Of a stretch of 25,488 bases of DNA, positions 7,397 through 14,278 are shown piece by piece (position 1 is the stretch's first letter; each line of letters starts with the position of its first letter). Made by a program: the position numbers and the translations under genes. The notes under the pieces are model-generated. The model was not told the DNA's origin. It ran no database searches and saw only the letters and a program-made list of their open reading frames with translations. The stretch is from positions 1 to 25,488 of the forward strand of contig CAJKLB010000034.1 of the NCBI GenBank assembly GCA_905200615.1, in the 5' to 3' direction. The DNA is from an uncultured Selenomonadales bacterium (GTDB lineage Bacteria > Bacillota > Clostridia > Christensenellales > QALW01).

Positions 7397-8329
7397 ATGT
7401 ATACTATTGGTGTAGATTTAGGCGGTACCAATATCGCCGCCGGTATCGTAAACGAAAAGCATGTTATTACAGCCCGTGCCAGCGTACCGACAAAAGCAGG
7501 ACGTGATTTTGACGAAATCATCGCCGATATGGGAGCTTTAATTCTCGGTTTGCTGAAAGAAAATAACATTGAACTCGATCAAGTAAAATATATTGGTATC
7601 GGCGCGCCCGGCATTTTAGATAATAAAGCCGGTACGGTTACCGATAACAGCAACATTCACTGGGTAAATTATCCCATACGCCAAAAATTACAGCAATATA
7701 TTGATAAGCCCGTTTATCTTGGAAATGACGCAAACGTTGCCGCCTGGGCGGAATATCAAAACGGCTGCGGCAAAGGCACAAAGAATTTTTTAATGCTTAC
7801 GTTAGGTACGGGTGTCGGCGGCGGCATCATTTTAAACGGAAAGCTGCATACCGGCAGCCACAATATCGGCGCCGAAATCGGCCATACCACTTTTAAGGCG
7901 GGCGGAGAAAAATGCGGCTGCGGCAACCGGGGCTGTATTGAGGCCTATTGCAGCGCAACGGCACTGATTCGCGACGCCAAGCGTGAAGCGGAAGCTCATC
8001 CGGAATCTATTCTTGCCCGGGCAAAGGTATTATCGGCAAAAACAGTGATTGACGCTGCAGCCAAAGGGGATAAATCAGCTATTAAGCTTTTTGATGAATA
8101 TGTTTCCAATCTTGCTCAGGTAATCGCCAGCCTCATCAATTTCCTTGACCCTGAAGTCATTGCTTTAGGCGGCGGCATCGCAAACGCGGGAGACTTCCTT
8201 TTGGAACCGCTGCGCAGAGAATTTCCTAAATACGTGACATTCTCCTCTCTACAGCAAACAAAAATTTTAAAAGCCGAAATGGGCAATGACGCGGGTATTA
8301 TCGGTTCGGCTCTGTTGGGTGAGGAATAA
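7397..8329 (+). CDS. ROK family glucokinase
   Basis: Probable cytosolic ATP-dependent sugar kinase, most likely glucokinase (GlcK type). The 310 residues have the ATP-binding DLGGTN (7-12), the catalytic aspartate in GNDAN (D111), LGTGVGGG (136-143) and the ROK zinc site GH-x9-CxCGxxGCxE (H163, C173, C175, C180, with E182). No N-terminal helix-turn-helix is present, so this is a kinase and not a ROK repressor. GGAGG from the last codons of hprK serves as ribosome binding site. Its stop codon overlaps the maf start by one base (TAATG). Fructokinase or N-acetylmannosamine kinase activity cannot be excluded, but the adjacency to hprK favours glucose. Confidence 0.92.
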   Translation: MYTIGVDLGGTNIAAGIVNEKHVITARASVPTKAGRDFDEIIADMGALILGLLKENNIELDQVKYIGIGAPGILDNKAGTVTDNSNIHWVNYPIRQKLQQYIDKPVYLGNDANVAAWAEYQNGCGKGTKNFLMLTLGTGVGGGIILNGKLHTGSHNIGAEIGHTTFKAGGEKCGCGNRGCIEAYCSATALIRDAKREAEAHPESILARAKVLSAKTVIDAAAKGDKSAIKLFDEYVSNLAQVIASLINFLDPEVIALGGGIANAGDFLLEPLRREFPKYVTFSSLQQTKILKAEMGNDAGIIGSALLGEE

Positions 8330-8904
8330 TGCCTCTGATTCTGGCTTCCGCGTCTCCCCGCAGAAGGGAAATTTGTACCCTGCTCGGTCTTGATTTTACC
8401 GTGCAGCCGGCCCAAACGGAATTACCGGTTGACGCGTCCCTTATACCGGAGAAAGCGGTTGAGCAAATCGCCAAAGCTAAGGCAGAAGAGATTTTTTTTA
8501 AAAATCCTGCGGCAACGGTGATCGGCGCTGATACCGTTGTGCTTTTCCGGCACCATATCTTAGGGAAGCCGGCGGACAAGCCCGACGCCCGTAAGATGTT
8601 AAAATATCTTTCCGGTAAAAAGCATACGGTAATCACCGGTGTTTGTATTCTTTCGCCGGAAAAACAAGTTTGTTTTTCCGATACCGCCATCGTGGAATTT
8701 TTTCCGCTTACCGATCAGGAGATTGATGCCTATATACGTACCGGAGAGCCGATGGATAAAGCCGGCGCCTATGGGATTCAAGGAATGGGCGCGCGCTTTA
8801 TCAAACGCATAGAAGGGGATTTCTATACCGTAATGGGACTGCCCTGCGGCAAACTGTACCAAACGCTGAAAAGTTTCTCCTTTAAACGGGAATCGTTATT
8901 TTAA
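8329..8904 (+). CDS. maf: Maf family nucleoside triphosphate pyrophosphatase
   Basis: House-cleaning enzyme that hydrolyses non-canonical or excess nucleoside triphosphates to monophosphates; Maf proteins also influence septum formation in B. subtilis. The 191 residues are the usual size. Visible family motifs are the N-terminal LASASPRRREIC, ADTVV (near 66), SGKKHTVITGV and the C-terminal GAYGIQGMGARFIKRIEGD, the pattern of the dTTP/UTP-type subfamily. It is translationally coupled to the ROK kinase through the TAATG overlap and is the last gene of the five-gene cluster. I see no strong terminator directly behind it; only a weak AT-rich AAAACTTT/AAAGTTTT repeat is present. Confidence 0.95.
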   Translation: MPLILASASPRRREICTLLGLDFTVQPAQTELPVDASLIPEKAVEQIAKAKAEEIFFKNPAATVIGADTVVLFRHHILGKPADKPDARKMLKYLSGKKHTVITGVCILSPEKQVCFSDTAIVEFFPLTDQEIDAYIRTGEPMDKAGAYGIQGMGARFIKRIEGDFYTVMGLPCGKLYQTLKSFSFKRESLF

Positions 8905-9188
8905 AAACTTTATCGGAGTCTCTAAAAAAGTTTTATAAAAATCCATACTCTTTAAAAGCAGCATGGGGTCCTTTGTGATTGCCGCGGGATGCGGTGAATC
9001 TTCGGCGCTTATTCCCGCCCCAATCGTTAGTCCGGAAATCTTTTTTATTGGGTTGCTTTTATTGACGCCATAACGGAAACAAAAGGTTTTATTTTTGAAT
9101 TCCCGCCGGCCTGCGTATTTTTGTAAAATTGATTCCGCTTTGAAATCGTATCTGCTATCTTTACTAAACAAAAAAAGGAGTGTTTTTG

Positions 9189-9542
9189 ATGCTGTATATA
9201 TTAGCCTGTGTTTATGTAATTCTCTCTTGTTCGGGGCTTATCCTGTTTAAGCTCGGCAGCAGCGCGGGCCTAAGCATTGGTTTTTCCCAAGGCTTTTTAA
9301 ACATGAAGCTCAGCGGACTTTCCCTGTTAGGTATGCTCTGCTATATCACCAGTTTTCTGTTATATTTAGTTCTGGTTTCAAAATTTGACTTAAGCCGCAT
9401 TTATCCTATCACCACCGGTGTAATTTTTGTAGGTGTTATGATTGCTTCGGCTATCGTTCTGCACGAGAATATCAGTTGGGTGCAAATTATCGGCAGCGCG
9501 TTGATTCTTATCGGCGTGGTAATGCTGAGTATCAAACGATAA
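9189..9542 (+). CDS. Small DMT/SMR-type membrane protein
   Basis: A 117-residue integral membrane protein with four predicted transmembrane helices (about residues 2-20, 34-57, 62-82 and 90-113) and no other domain. The size, topology and the FDLSRIYPITTGVIFVGVMIASAIVLHE segment (quoted in part: LSRIYPITTGVIFV) resemble the single-domain EamA/small multidrug resistance group of the drug/metabolite transporter superfamily, including undecaprenyl-linked flippase subunits. Such proteins act as dimers. The substrate is unknown. A GTG at 9180 lies inside the AAAAGGAG ribosome binding site, so the ATG at 9189, 8 nt after it, is the better start. It stands alone with a strong terminator behind it; only a weak promoter (TTGAAA, 16 nt, TACTAA) is visible. 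Confidence 0.82.
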   Translation: MLYILACVYVILSCSGLILFKLGSSAGLSIGFSQGFLNMKLSGLSLLGMLCYITSFLLYLVLVSKFDLSRIYPITTGVIFVGVMIASAIVLHENISWVQIIGSALILIGVVMLSIKR

Positions 9543-9561
9543 AACTTCCCGGAAAGCCAAT

Positions 9562-9602
9562 AAAAAACTGATTTCACTGAAAAAAGCGAAATCAGTTTTT
9601 TT
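9562..9602 (+). terminator. Rho-independent terminator of the DMT gene
   Basis: A perfect 14-bp stem (AAAAAACTGATTTC at 9562-9575 with its complement at 9588-9601) around a 12-nt loop ends in seven T residues. With A residues on the other side it could also work for minus-strand transcription, but the next minus gene ends at 9671 and reads into it from the right, so bidirectional use is plausible. Confidence 0.88.
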
Positions 9603-9670
9603 ATATCCAATAAGCTGTTTCTTGAATCTTTTCTATGTGTATGCATTTTCCTCAAAAGCAAGAAAACTTT

Positions 9671-10750
9671 TTATATATGATACGCCGAAAGCGGCGCGCT
9701 GCTCTGAACAAGTCCGCGCAGAGTCCTTCCCTGCCGACCCGCGCGGGAAATTTCCGCGCCGGACAGGCCGAAAATAACCTTTCCCTGATCTACGGTCGAC
9801 GCATAAATTTTTTCCATATCATTGTATTCCGGCTGAGACATATTGATACAGCTCAATCCGTCCAATTCGCAGGCCGCGCCGATATAATGATCTCCGCGTC
9901 CGCAAAAATGCATTCCTCCGCCCAATGCACGGAACACACGCCGATCATAGGGCATGATAAATTCCCGATATAATTCTTCCGAAAGATTGGTTGCCGCGTC
10001 ATTTCGCACAATGGTTTTTCCCTTATGCAGGAACCCCCATTCAATGGAATGTCCGGCGTCATAAGTCGGATATAGTTTTTGCCACTTGGCGGTAAACTCC
10101 AAATACACATCCGTCAGATAATCCAGCGCTTGATGAATCAGCTCCGGTTCATCATAAAAAGCGTAATAAATATCCGTTCCCGCCAAAATATCCGCCAAAT
10201 CAAACGGGCCCTGTAGATCGGGATTATACAAGGAAACAAACCGCCTGATCAGCGGATACTCTTGGGTGATCTCCTTCCACCGCTGCCCAAATTCAAATAC
10301 CAACGGAACCAGTCCCTTAGTATAATCCGTTTTTCTTTCTTCCGCAATACTCCGCAGCCCTTCTATGCCGTTTGCCAAAGGCCTCGCTCCTGGCAAAGTA
10401 TCCGCTTCATCCTTTAAATGAAGCAATTCCGCCCCAAACATAGAAGGAATAATTCCTGTACCGTAATTCGCGCGGACGCTCAGCATTACGCCGACTTCTC
10501 CCGCCAGCACGTCGGAAACACCTTTTAACTGCGTATAAAGCATAAGGTCTATATCCTCAAACGCCCGATTGATAACCACTCGGGGCCATTCCGTTCCGGC
10601 CGGAATCGGTTTGCGGCGCGGAGAGAAAAAAGGATCGGTACATTTTAAATCGCAAAAATTCAGCCATTCCTGTTCCAATCTCTGTTCTTGCGCGGCATCA
10701 ATCCGCGTTTCCACATCTTCCAAAAACCGCTCAAGTTGAATCTTTTCCAT
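9671..10750 (-). CDS. Uroporphyrinogen decarboxylase-like (MtaA/CmuA-type) protein
   Basis: A 359-residue member of the uroporphyrinogen decarboxylase superfamily. It belongs with the MtaA/CmuA-like side of the family (corrinoid:thiol methyltransferases) and not with haem-pathway HemE: residues H281 and C283 in GGMHFCGRGDHY, with C294, fit the zinc/thiol ligand pattern of those methyltransferases. Such proteins often demethylate small methylated compounds through a corrinoid partner, but none is encoded nearby, so the function is open. A longer frame starting at 10843 is rejected because the ATG at 10750 has AGGAGG 7 nt upstream. It is divergent from an AraC regulator, its probable activator. 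Its promoter has an extended -10 with a poor -35 and a leader of about 175 nt. Confidence 0.85.
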   Translation of the reverse strand: MEKIQLERFLEDVETRIDAAQEQRLEQEWLNFCDLKCTDPFFSPRRKPIPAGTEWPRVVINRAFEDIDLMLYTQLKGVSDVLAGEVGVMLSVRANYGTGIIPSMFGAELLHLKDEADTLPGARPLANGIEGLRSIAEERKTDYTKGLVPLVFEFGQRWKEITQEYPLIRRFVSLYNPDLQGPFDLADILAGTDIYYAFYDEPELIHQALDYLTDVYLEFTAKWQKLYPTYDAGHSIEWGFLHKGKTIVRNDAATNLSEELYREFIMPYDRRVFRALGGGMHFCGRGDHYIGAACELDGLSCINMSQPEYNDMEKIYASTVDQGKVIFGLSGAEISRAGRQGRTLRGLVQSSAPLSAYHI

Positions 10751-10925
10751 CTTACAACCTCCTATGAAAAAACGCCGAAACCGCGGCCACGTGGCAGCTC
10801 TAACGAGGATGTAACTGCCGTTCGGCAAACCGAAAATATCCATAACTGCCGTTCTGCTTCAATCCACTCGTTTTCGCCGTTTGGCGACAGGCGTAAAAAA
10901 TTCTTCTGTCTTCGCCTGTAATACA
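10751..10925 (-). promoter_or_regulatory. Structured leader of the UroD-like gene
   Basis: The roughly 175-nt transcribed leader contains a 12-nt direct repeat (TAACTGCCGTTC on the plus strand at 10812-10823 and 10843-10854), hairpins CAGGCG/CGCCTG and TCGCC/GGCGA, the palindrome GCCACGTGGC (10786-10795), and near its end a short GCCG/CGGC stem followed by six T residues just before the AGGAGG. The last element resembles a weak attenuator. No known riboswitch class was recognised. Confidence 0.4.
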
Positions 10926-10931
10926 GGTTGC

Positions 10932-10960
10932 ATTATATCATGAAATTTCAGCAATAAATA
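10932..10960 (-). promoter_or_regulatory. Extended -10 promoter of the UroD-like gene
   Basis: On the minus strand TGATATAAT gives an extended -10 with perfect TATAAT (10937-10932), but the -35 position holds only TATTTA (10960-10955, 17-nt spacer). The palindrome TGAAATTTCA (10941-10950) lies in the spacer. A poor -35 beside a divergent AraC gene suggests activator dependence. Confidence 0.6.
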
Positions 10961-10989
10961 GCCATATGTTGACCAAAAACTTAAAAATA

Positions 10990-11018
10990 TTGACTTTATT
11001 TTTCTCCTATATTATAAT
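10990..11018 (+). promoter_or_regulatory. Sigma-A promoter of the araC-type gene
   Basis: TTGACT (10990-10995), 17-nt spacer, TATAAT (11013-11018). The start expected near 11025 places the GGAGGTGAT ribosome binding site almost at the 5' end of the message, a leader of only about 16 nt. Confidence 0.85.
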
Positions 11019-11040
11019 CGATAATCGGAGGTGATACTGT

Positions 11041-11895
11041 TTGAACGCTTTGAATGTTTATTCCCATAATGCGGTAGTCTGTAATTTTCCGCAAACCATG
11101 GGATACGAAATGAAAAACATGCATATTCATGACGTCTATGAAATTTACATGGCGCTCAGCGATCAGGTTCAGTTTTTTGTCAATAACGGGATGTATATTC
11201 TCCAAAACAGAGACATCATTCTTTTTAACAAAAACGATCTGCATAAAGTCAGCGTTCCTTCACAAAAGCTTTATCGCCGCTGTATTATTACCTTTTCTCC
11301 CGACGCGTTTTCCGCGCAATTTCGTCAGGCCAAAAGCCTTTTATCCTGTTTTCATACAGAAAACGGCGGCCGTCATTTGAAGCTGACGCCTGACGAGCAA
11401 CTTCGTTTCTTATCGCTGGCAAAGGCCATAGAGCAGCCGGAAAACACGCCGCAGAATTTTTCAGATATCGGCCGGTGGCTGAATCTCGGGCAGATTCTGC
11501 TGCTTTTATGCGGCGTTCAGCATAGGCAGTTCCAAGAAAGACCTTTTGACGAGACCGAAAAATTCCCGCACGTACAGCGAGTGCTAGAGTATATTGATAA
11601 AAACTATACCGATACCATTTCTCTGGACGCGTTAAGCGTCTATTGCTTTGTCAATAAATCCTACCTGTGCAGACTGTTCAAGCGGCAGACAGGTTTTCAT
11701 ATTCATGATTATATTGTTTACCGGCGCCTGTCTCAGGCCATATCCTTGCTGCGCAGCGGAAAAAGCGTGAGTGATACCGCCGAACTGTCCGGGTTCAGCA
11801 GCGATACGCGCTTTATTACCGTCTTTCGTCAGCAATTGGGCATAACGCCCCATCAATATGCGAAAAATTATGAAAAATCCGTCATGCCGGATTGA
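11041..11895 (+). CDS. AraC family transcriptional regulator
   Basis: A 284-residue one-component regulator. The N-terminal half has a cupin-like sensor pattern (MHIHDVYEIYMALS, then DIILFNKNDLHKV around residues 60-75). The C-terminal 100 residues form the double helix-turn-helix AraC DNA-binding domain, with VQRVLEYIDKNY, LSVYCFVNKSYLCRLFKRQTG and the second-helix signature GFSSDTRFITVFRQQLGITPHQY (quoted in part: ITVFRQQLGITPHQY). The start is TTG: it follows a near-perfect Shine-Dalgarno (GGAGGTGAT) by 6 nt, and the next in-frame ATG would remove the beginning of the sensor domain. It is transcribed divergently from the UroD-like gene, 290 bp away, which is its likely target. The effector is unknown. 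Confidence 0.92.
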   Translation: MNALNVYSHNAVVCNFPQTMGYEMKNMHIHDVYEIYMALSDQVQFFVNNGMYILQNRDIILFNKNDLHKVSVPSQKLYRRCIITFSPDAFSAQFRQAKSLLSCFHTENGGRHLKLTPDEQLRFLSLAKAIEQPENTPQNFSDIGRWLNLGQILLLLCGVQHRQFQERPFDETEKFPHVQRVLEYIDKNYTDTISLDALSVYCFVNKSYLCRLFKRQTGFHIHDYIVYRRLSQAISLLRSGKSVSDTAELSGFSSDTRFITVFRQQLGITPHQYAKNYEKSVMPD

Positions 11896-12023
11896 CCTAT
11901 AGATACCCAAAACAATTCTTCCGCCGCTTTACCCAAAAAAGAACAAAGTTCCGAATTGCTGAAAAAATTCATGATACCTCTATATTTTAAATCTATCTTT
12001 TATAAAGTCACAAAGAAATGAAT

Positions 12024-12044
12024 CGGGATTATTTTTCCCGTTTT
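12024..12044 (+). terminator. Probable terminator downstream of the araC-type gene
   Basis: CGGGA (12024-12028) pairs with TCCCG (12036-12040), followed by TTTT. It lies 130 nt after the stop codon and abuts the repeat element at 12045. The stem is short, so efficiency is uncertain. Confidence 0.5.
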
Positions 12045-12271
12045 CAGTCTGTCGAAAAACCTATTCGTAAATTGCAATAGGTACAAAAGCAAATTTTTAT
12101 GCATCGCATCGGGAGGATCTTCTCCGATAAACGACTTATCGGGACGATTTGCGCCCCTTCCTCGGCCTTTGGGGGAAATTTTACCCTCTCGGGATCTTCC
12201 CATCACCTCTTGAATAAGGCGAGCAAAAACGTTCTTGTGCAGTTTTTGCCCGTATAATTTTTTGACACTGT
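12045..12271. repeat. MITE-like dispersed repeat candidate
   Basis: About 227 bp, GC-richer than its flanks, bounded by imperfect inverted termini: CAGTCTGTCGAAAAAC at the left and, read inward from the right, CAGTGTCAAAAAAT. On the minus strand a frame runs through nearly the whole element (a 68-codon part starts at GTG 12206 with AGAGG upstream). The peptide includes REGKISPKGRGRGANRP and DPPDAMHKNLLLYLLQFTNR. Internal small hairpins (CGATAA/TTATCG, a bulged ATCGGGAG/CTCCGAT) are present. I suspect a dispersed intergenic repeat of Clostridia, and the frame is probably not a real protein. Confidence 0.45.
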
Positions 12272-12342
12272 GTATACGGAATGGTTTTTTCGGTAACCTT
12301 AAAATATAATTTTTCGCGGCGGTAACGCTGCTTCAAACTGTC

Positions 12343-12383
12343 AAAAAAGCATCGTTTTCATCAAAATAAAACGATACTTTTTT
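12343..12383. terminator. Bidirectional terminator-like hairpin
   Basis: AAAAAAGCATCGTTTT (12343-12358) pairs with AAAACGATACTTTTTT (12368-12383) at 15 of 16 positions, loop 9 nt. A-runs and T-runs on both sides allow termination in either direction, between araC (from the left) and the flavin reductase cluster (from the right). Confidence 0.7.
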
Positions 12384-12497
12384 CGTTAATTTGCAAATTT
12401 AACAGCATATTCAAAAAAATAAAGTTGTAATGTGGGCATTTTCTATGCCCACATTGCAGACTGTCAAAAAGCGTTAATATAGTTTCTGTATGCAAAC

Positions 12498-12525
12498 AAG
12501 CCGTCTGCATTTCTGCAAGCGGCTT
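12498..12525 (-). terminator. Terminator-like hairpin after flavin reductase gene
   Basis: AAGCCG (12498-12503) pairs with CGGCTT (12520-12525), and TGCA with TGCA inside it, around a four-base loop. It begins 8 nt after the stop codon of the minus-strand gene. The T-run is better on the plus strand than on the minus, so direction is not certain. Confidence 0.5.
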
Positions 12526-12532
12526 TTACATT

Positions 12533-13030
12533 TTATTTCACCGGACGAAGCTGGGAATAACCGTTCCAGGCGAACAGAGCTTCTTCCGCTTCATCCCCAT
12601 AAACCTGCTCTACATCGCAAATATACAGGTAGTGATCGCCCACTTCGTGGTATTCCTTAAGGTTGCAAACAATAGCGACACGGCTGTGAGCGGGGATTTT
12701 GATAGAACTGCCCTCTACTTCAGCAAGCTCAATATTATATTGGGAAGCCTTATCCGTATTGCGTCCGGTGGTGCTGCCGCAGCCAAGCACAGCGTCCGCA
12801 AGCTCTGCGCCGGGAATGGTAAGAATGACCTTCTTATTGTTCCGCACCATTTCGCCGCTGTAGGAAGTCTTTGCCATGGCATAAGCAATCATACTCGGGT
12901 TGTAAGAGAGATAAGTCCACCAGGATACCGTGGCAAGATTGGTAGAGCCATCCGGCTTTTGGGTGCATACCACCGTCACCGGGTTGGGGGAAGTCAGTTG
13001 AGAAGCCTTAGGTAAAGTAATTTGTTTCAT
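12533..13030 (-). CDS. Flavin reductase domain protein (DIM6/NTAB family)
   Basis: A 165-residue cytosolic protein with the FMN-binding split-barrel of the flavin reductase-like (DIM6/NTAB) family. The pattern PVTVVCTQKPDGSTNLATVSWWTYLS (start PNPVTVVCTQKPDGSTN), then a YAMAKTSYSGEMVRNN and FVLTIPG-like segment (KKVILTIPGAELADAV), is characteristic. Such proteins bind FMN and may reduce flavins, quinones or nitro compounds with NAD(P)H; the substrate is unknown. The ATG follows AAAGGA by 10 nt. It is the last gene of a three-gene group (a second flavin reductase-domain gene, a broken FMN reductase, then this) divergent from an HxlR regulator, which suggests a response to oxidants or electrophiles. 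Confidence 0.9.
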   Translation of the reverse strand: MKQITLPKASQLTSPNPVTVVCTQKPDGSTNLATVSWWTYLSYNPSMIAYAMAKTSYSGEMVRNNKKVILTIPGAELADAVLGCGSTTGRNTDKASQYNIELAEVEGSSIKIPAHSRVAIVCNLKEYHEVGDHYLYICDVEQVYGDEAEEALFAWNGYSQLRPVK

Positions 13031-13051
13031 AGTAATTCGTTCCTTTCTGTA

Positions 13052-13545
13052 TTATTGAATAGATTTTCCAAGCGCATAGACTTGCTCAATTTCTGTCTTT
13101 CCTTTGATATCGCCGACTTTCATATTTTCTCCAGCCAAGACATGACCGAGATTTTTCCACCGAAGATGTTCCATTAGGTGGTCATAGTAAAGGACGGCGT
13201 CATCAAAGCCGTGGCCTTCCGCCGTCATCAGAAGGGCCGATGATTTCCCATTTCCTCGGAGGAGATTCCCATCTCCTTCCTCCAAAGCAAACAGGCGGTC
13301 AAGGGCTGTTCTAAGCTGCCCGCTCATCGTCCAATAGTAAAGCGGACTGGCCAGCACAACTACATCACACTCTTTTACTGCTGTGTCCACCAAAGCAGCC
13401 TTTGCAGCCGTGAATATCCATTTTGTCCAAGAAAAACTTACTGTATTACCGACGCTCTCAGCCCCGTCCGTAAACACCTTAACAAGGGCAGAAGTATTTC
13501 CCATTTTGCGGGGGCTTCCGTTTAAGATCACAATTTTTTACTCAT
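13052..13545 (-). pseudogene. Decayed NAD(P)H-dependent FMN reductase (flavodoxin-fold)
   Basis: Clear remains of a flavodoxin-fold NAD(P)H-dependent FMN reductase or iron-sulfur flavoprotein-like gene, with ILNGSPRKMGNTSALV at the N-terminus and VVVLASPLYYWTMSGQLRTALDRLF further on. Three lesions are seen. The natural ATG (13545) reads MSKKL and stops; one more A in the A6 run at 13534-13539 would restore MSKKIVILNGSPR. One T is missing in a T5 run near 13434, since the other frame reads FFLDKMDIHGCKGCFGGHSS, the conserved cysteine segment. Finally the segment between GCFGG and AVKECDVVVLASP is deleted and the frame returns. The continuous 159-codon frame starting at GTG 13531 is therefore an artefact of compensating shifts and lacks the cysteine motif. 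Two lesions are in homopolymers, so sequencing error could explain part. Confidence 0.82.
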
Positions 13546-13560
13546 CGCTCATACCCCCGT

Positions 13561-14133
13561 TTATTTTTTCATCAGGTCTGCACCGCTGTGCCATGCCTGA
13601 CCGACCTTTTCGCCAATGGCATAGTACCCATTCTGCGTTTGGTCAAAGGCAAAAGCATGGAGTTTCCCGGCATTGATTTTTCCTGCGTCGTCCAAAACTT
13701 TTTCGTCGGCAATCACATTGACAATCTTTCCAAGCACCCGCAGTCCATAGGGCTGGGTCTGCATTTCTACAACCTCACATTCCAATGTGAGCGGATATTC
13801 AATAATGACAGGTGCGTCCACTCGCTCGCTTTTAACAGCGTGAAGCCCTGTACGCTCAAATTTATCTGCCATCTTATTAGAACTGGCAATTCCAAGAAAA
13901 TCAGATTCCCGCAGCGTATCCGTTCCGGGAACGGCGAGGGTAAAGGCTTTTCGAGTTTCCAGATTAGCCACTGTTTTGTGTTCCGCCTCCAGATTCAGCG
14001 CAACCATATCTTCGGCGCAAATTCCTCCCCACGCCATCATCATCACATCGACGGTATCATTTTCGTTGTAAGTACCAATCATGTAAGTCGGCATAGGAAA
14101 CAAGTAAGGCTTGACGCCCAAATTTTTTGACAT
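13561..14133 (-). CDS. Flavin reductase domain protein (DIM6/NTAB family), second copy
   Basis: A 190-residue FMN-binding split-barrel protein related in family, but not closely, to the one at 12533. It shows KPYLFPMPTYMIGTYNENDTVDVMMMAWGG (start PMPTYMIGTYNENDTVD), EHKTVANLETRKAFTLAVP and DFLGIASSNKMADKFERTG, the typical order of this family. An upstream extension to 14226 is rejected because the ATG at 14133 follows AAAGGAG by 8 nt. It is the first gene of the group and is read from a promoter that overlaps that of the divergent HxlR gene. Likely roles are FMN-dependent reduction of quinones, nitro compounds or related electrophiles; the substrate is not deducible. Confidence 0.9.
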   Translation of the reverse strand: MSKNLGVKPYLFPMPTYMIGTYNENDTVDVMMMAWGGICAEDMVALNLEAEHKTVANLETRKAFTLAVPGTDTLRESDFLGIASSNKMADKFERTGLHAVKSERVDAPVIIEYPLTLECEVVEMQTQPYGLRVLGKIVNVIADEKVLDDAGKINAGKLHAFAFDQTQNGYYAIGEKVGQAWHSGADLMKK

Positions 14134-14161
14134 AGTTATGACTCCTTTCCTATCAGACGGA

Positions 14162-14190
14162 TTGACTTCATCCGCTTTTGATATTATAAT
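14162..14190 (+). promoter_or_regulatory. Sigma-A promoter of hxlR-type gene
   Basis: TTGACT (14162-14167), 17-nt spacer, TATAAT (14185-14190). Its -10 shares two bases with the -10 of the opposing promoter. Confidence 0.7.
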
Positions 14191-14216
14191 TATATCAAGA
14201 ATAAAAAGAAAGACAA
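14189..14216 (-). promoter_or_regulatory. Promoter of the flavin reductase cluster
   Basis: On the minus strand TTGTCT (14216-14211), 16-nt spacer, TATAAT (14194-14189) with an extended TGA before it. It faces the hxlR promoter, and its -35 touches the inverted repeat at 14216-14240. Confidence 0.7.
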
Positions 14217-14240
14217 GTACGCACATTAAAGTGCGATACT
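14216..14240. promoter_or_regulatory. Candidate HxlR operator
   Basis: AGTACGCAC and GTGCGATACT flank ATTAAA; the arms are complementary except for one extra A. The AGTAC/TACT ends resemble operators described for HxlR/YodB-type regulators. The site overlaps the -35 of the flavin reductase promoter and lies downstream of the hxlR start, so binding could repress both. Confidence 0.6.
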
Positions 14241-14278
14241 AACATGATATTATATACTTACTTTTAGGAGAGTGTAAA

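Larger units (their letters stand above)
11896..12532. other. 637-bp gene-free stretch with repeats and hairpins
   Basis: No intact gene is supported. The stretch holds a weak terminator (12024-12044), a MITE-like element (12045-12271), a bidirectional terminator (12343-12383), a perfect 11-bp hairpin AATGTGGGCAT/ATGCCCACATT with a 5-nt loop (12429-12455) and the terminator-like hairpin of the flavin reductase gene (12498-12525). The motif CTGTCAAAAA or a close variant occurs four times (12047, 12338 and 12460 on plus; 12260-12270 inverted), as if a repeat family had inserted more than once. Confidence 0.6.

Noticed and set aside
8896..9171. 91-codon minus-strand ORF between maf and the DMT gene
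   Set aside because: Starts only at TTG without ribosome binding site and overlaps the 3' end of maf. The peptide (for example GLTIGAGISAEDSPHPAAIT) reads somewhat protein-like, so a decayed fragment is possible, but I cannot support a gene.
12000..12206. 68-codon minus-strand protein
   Set aside because: Lies inside and beyond the MITE-like repeat, its frame continues upstream of the GTG and no known domain is seen; treated as part of the repeat.
13052..13531. Intact 159-residue FMN reductase starting at GTG
   Set aside because: The middle segment is out of frame relative to the conserved cysteine motif and the true ATG is frameshifted, so it is a pseudogene.
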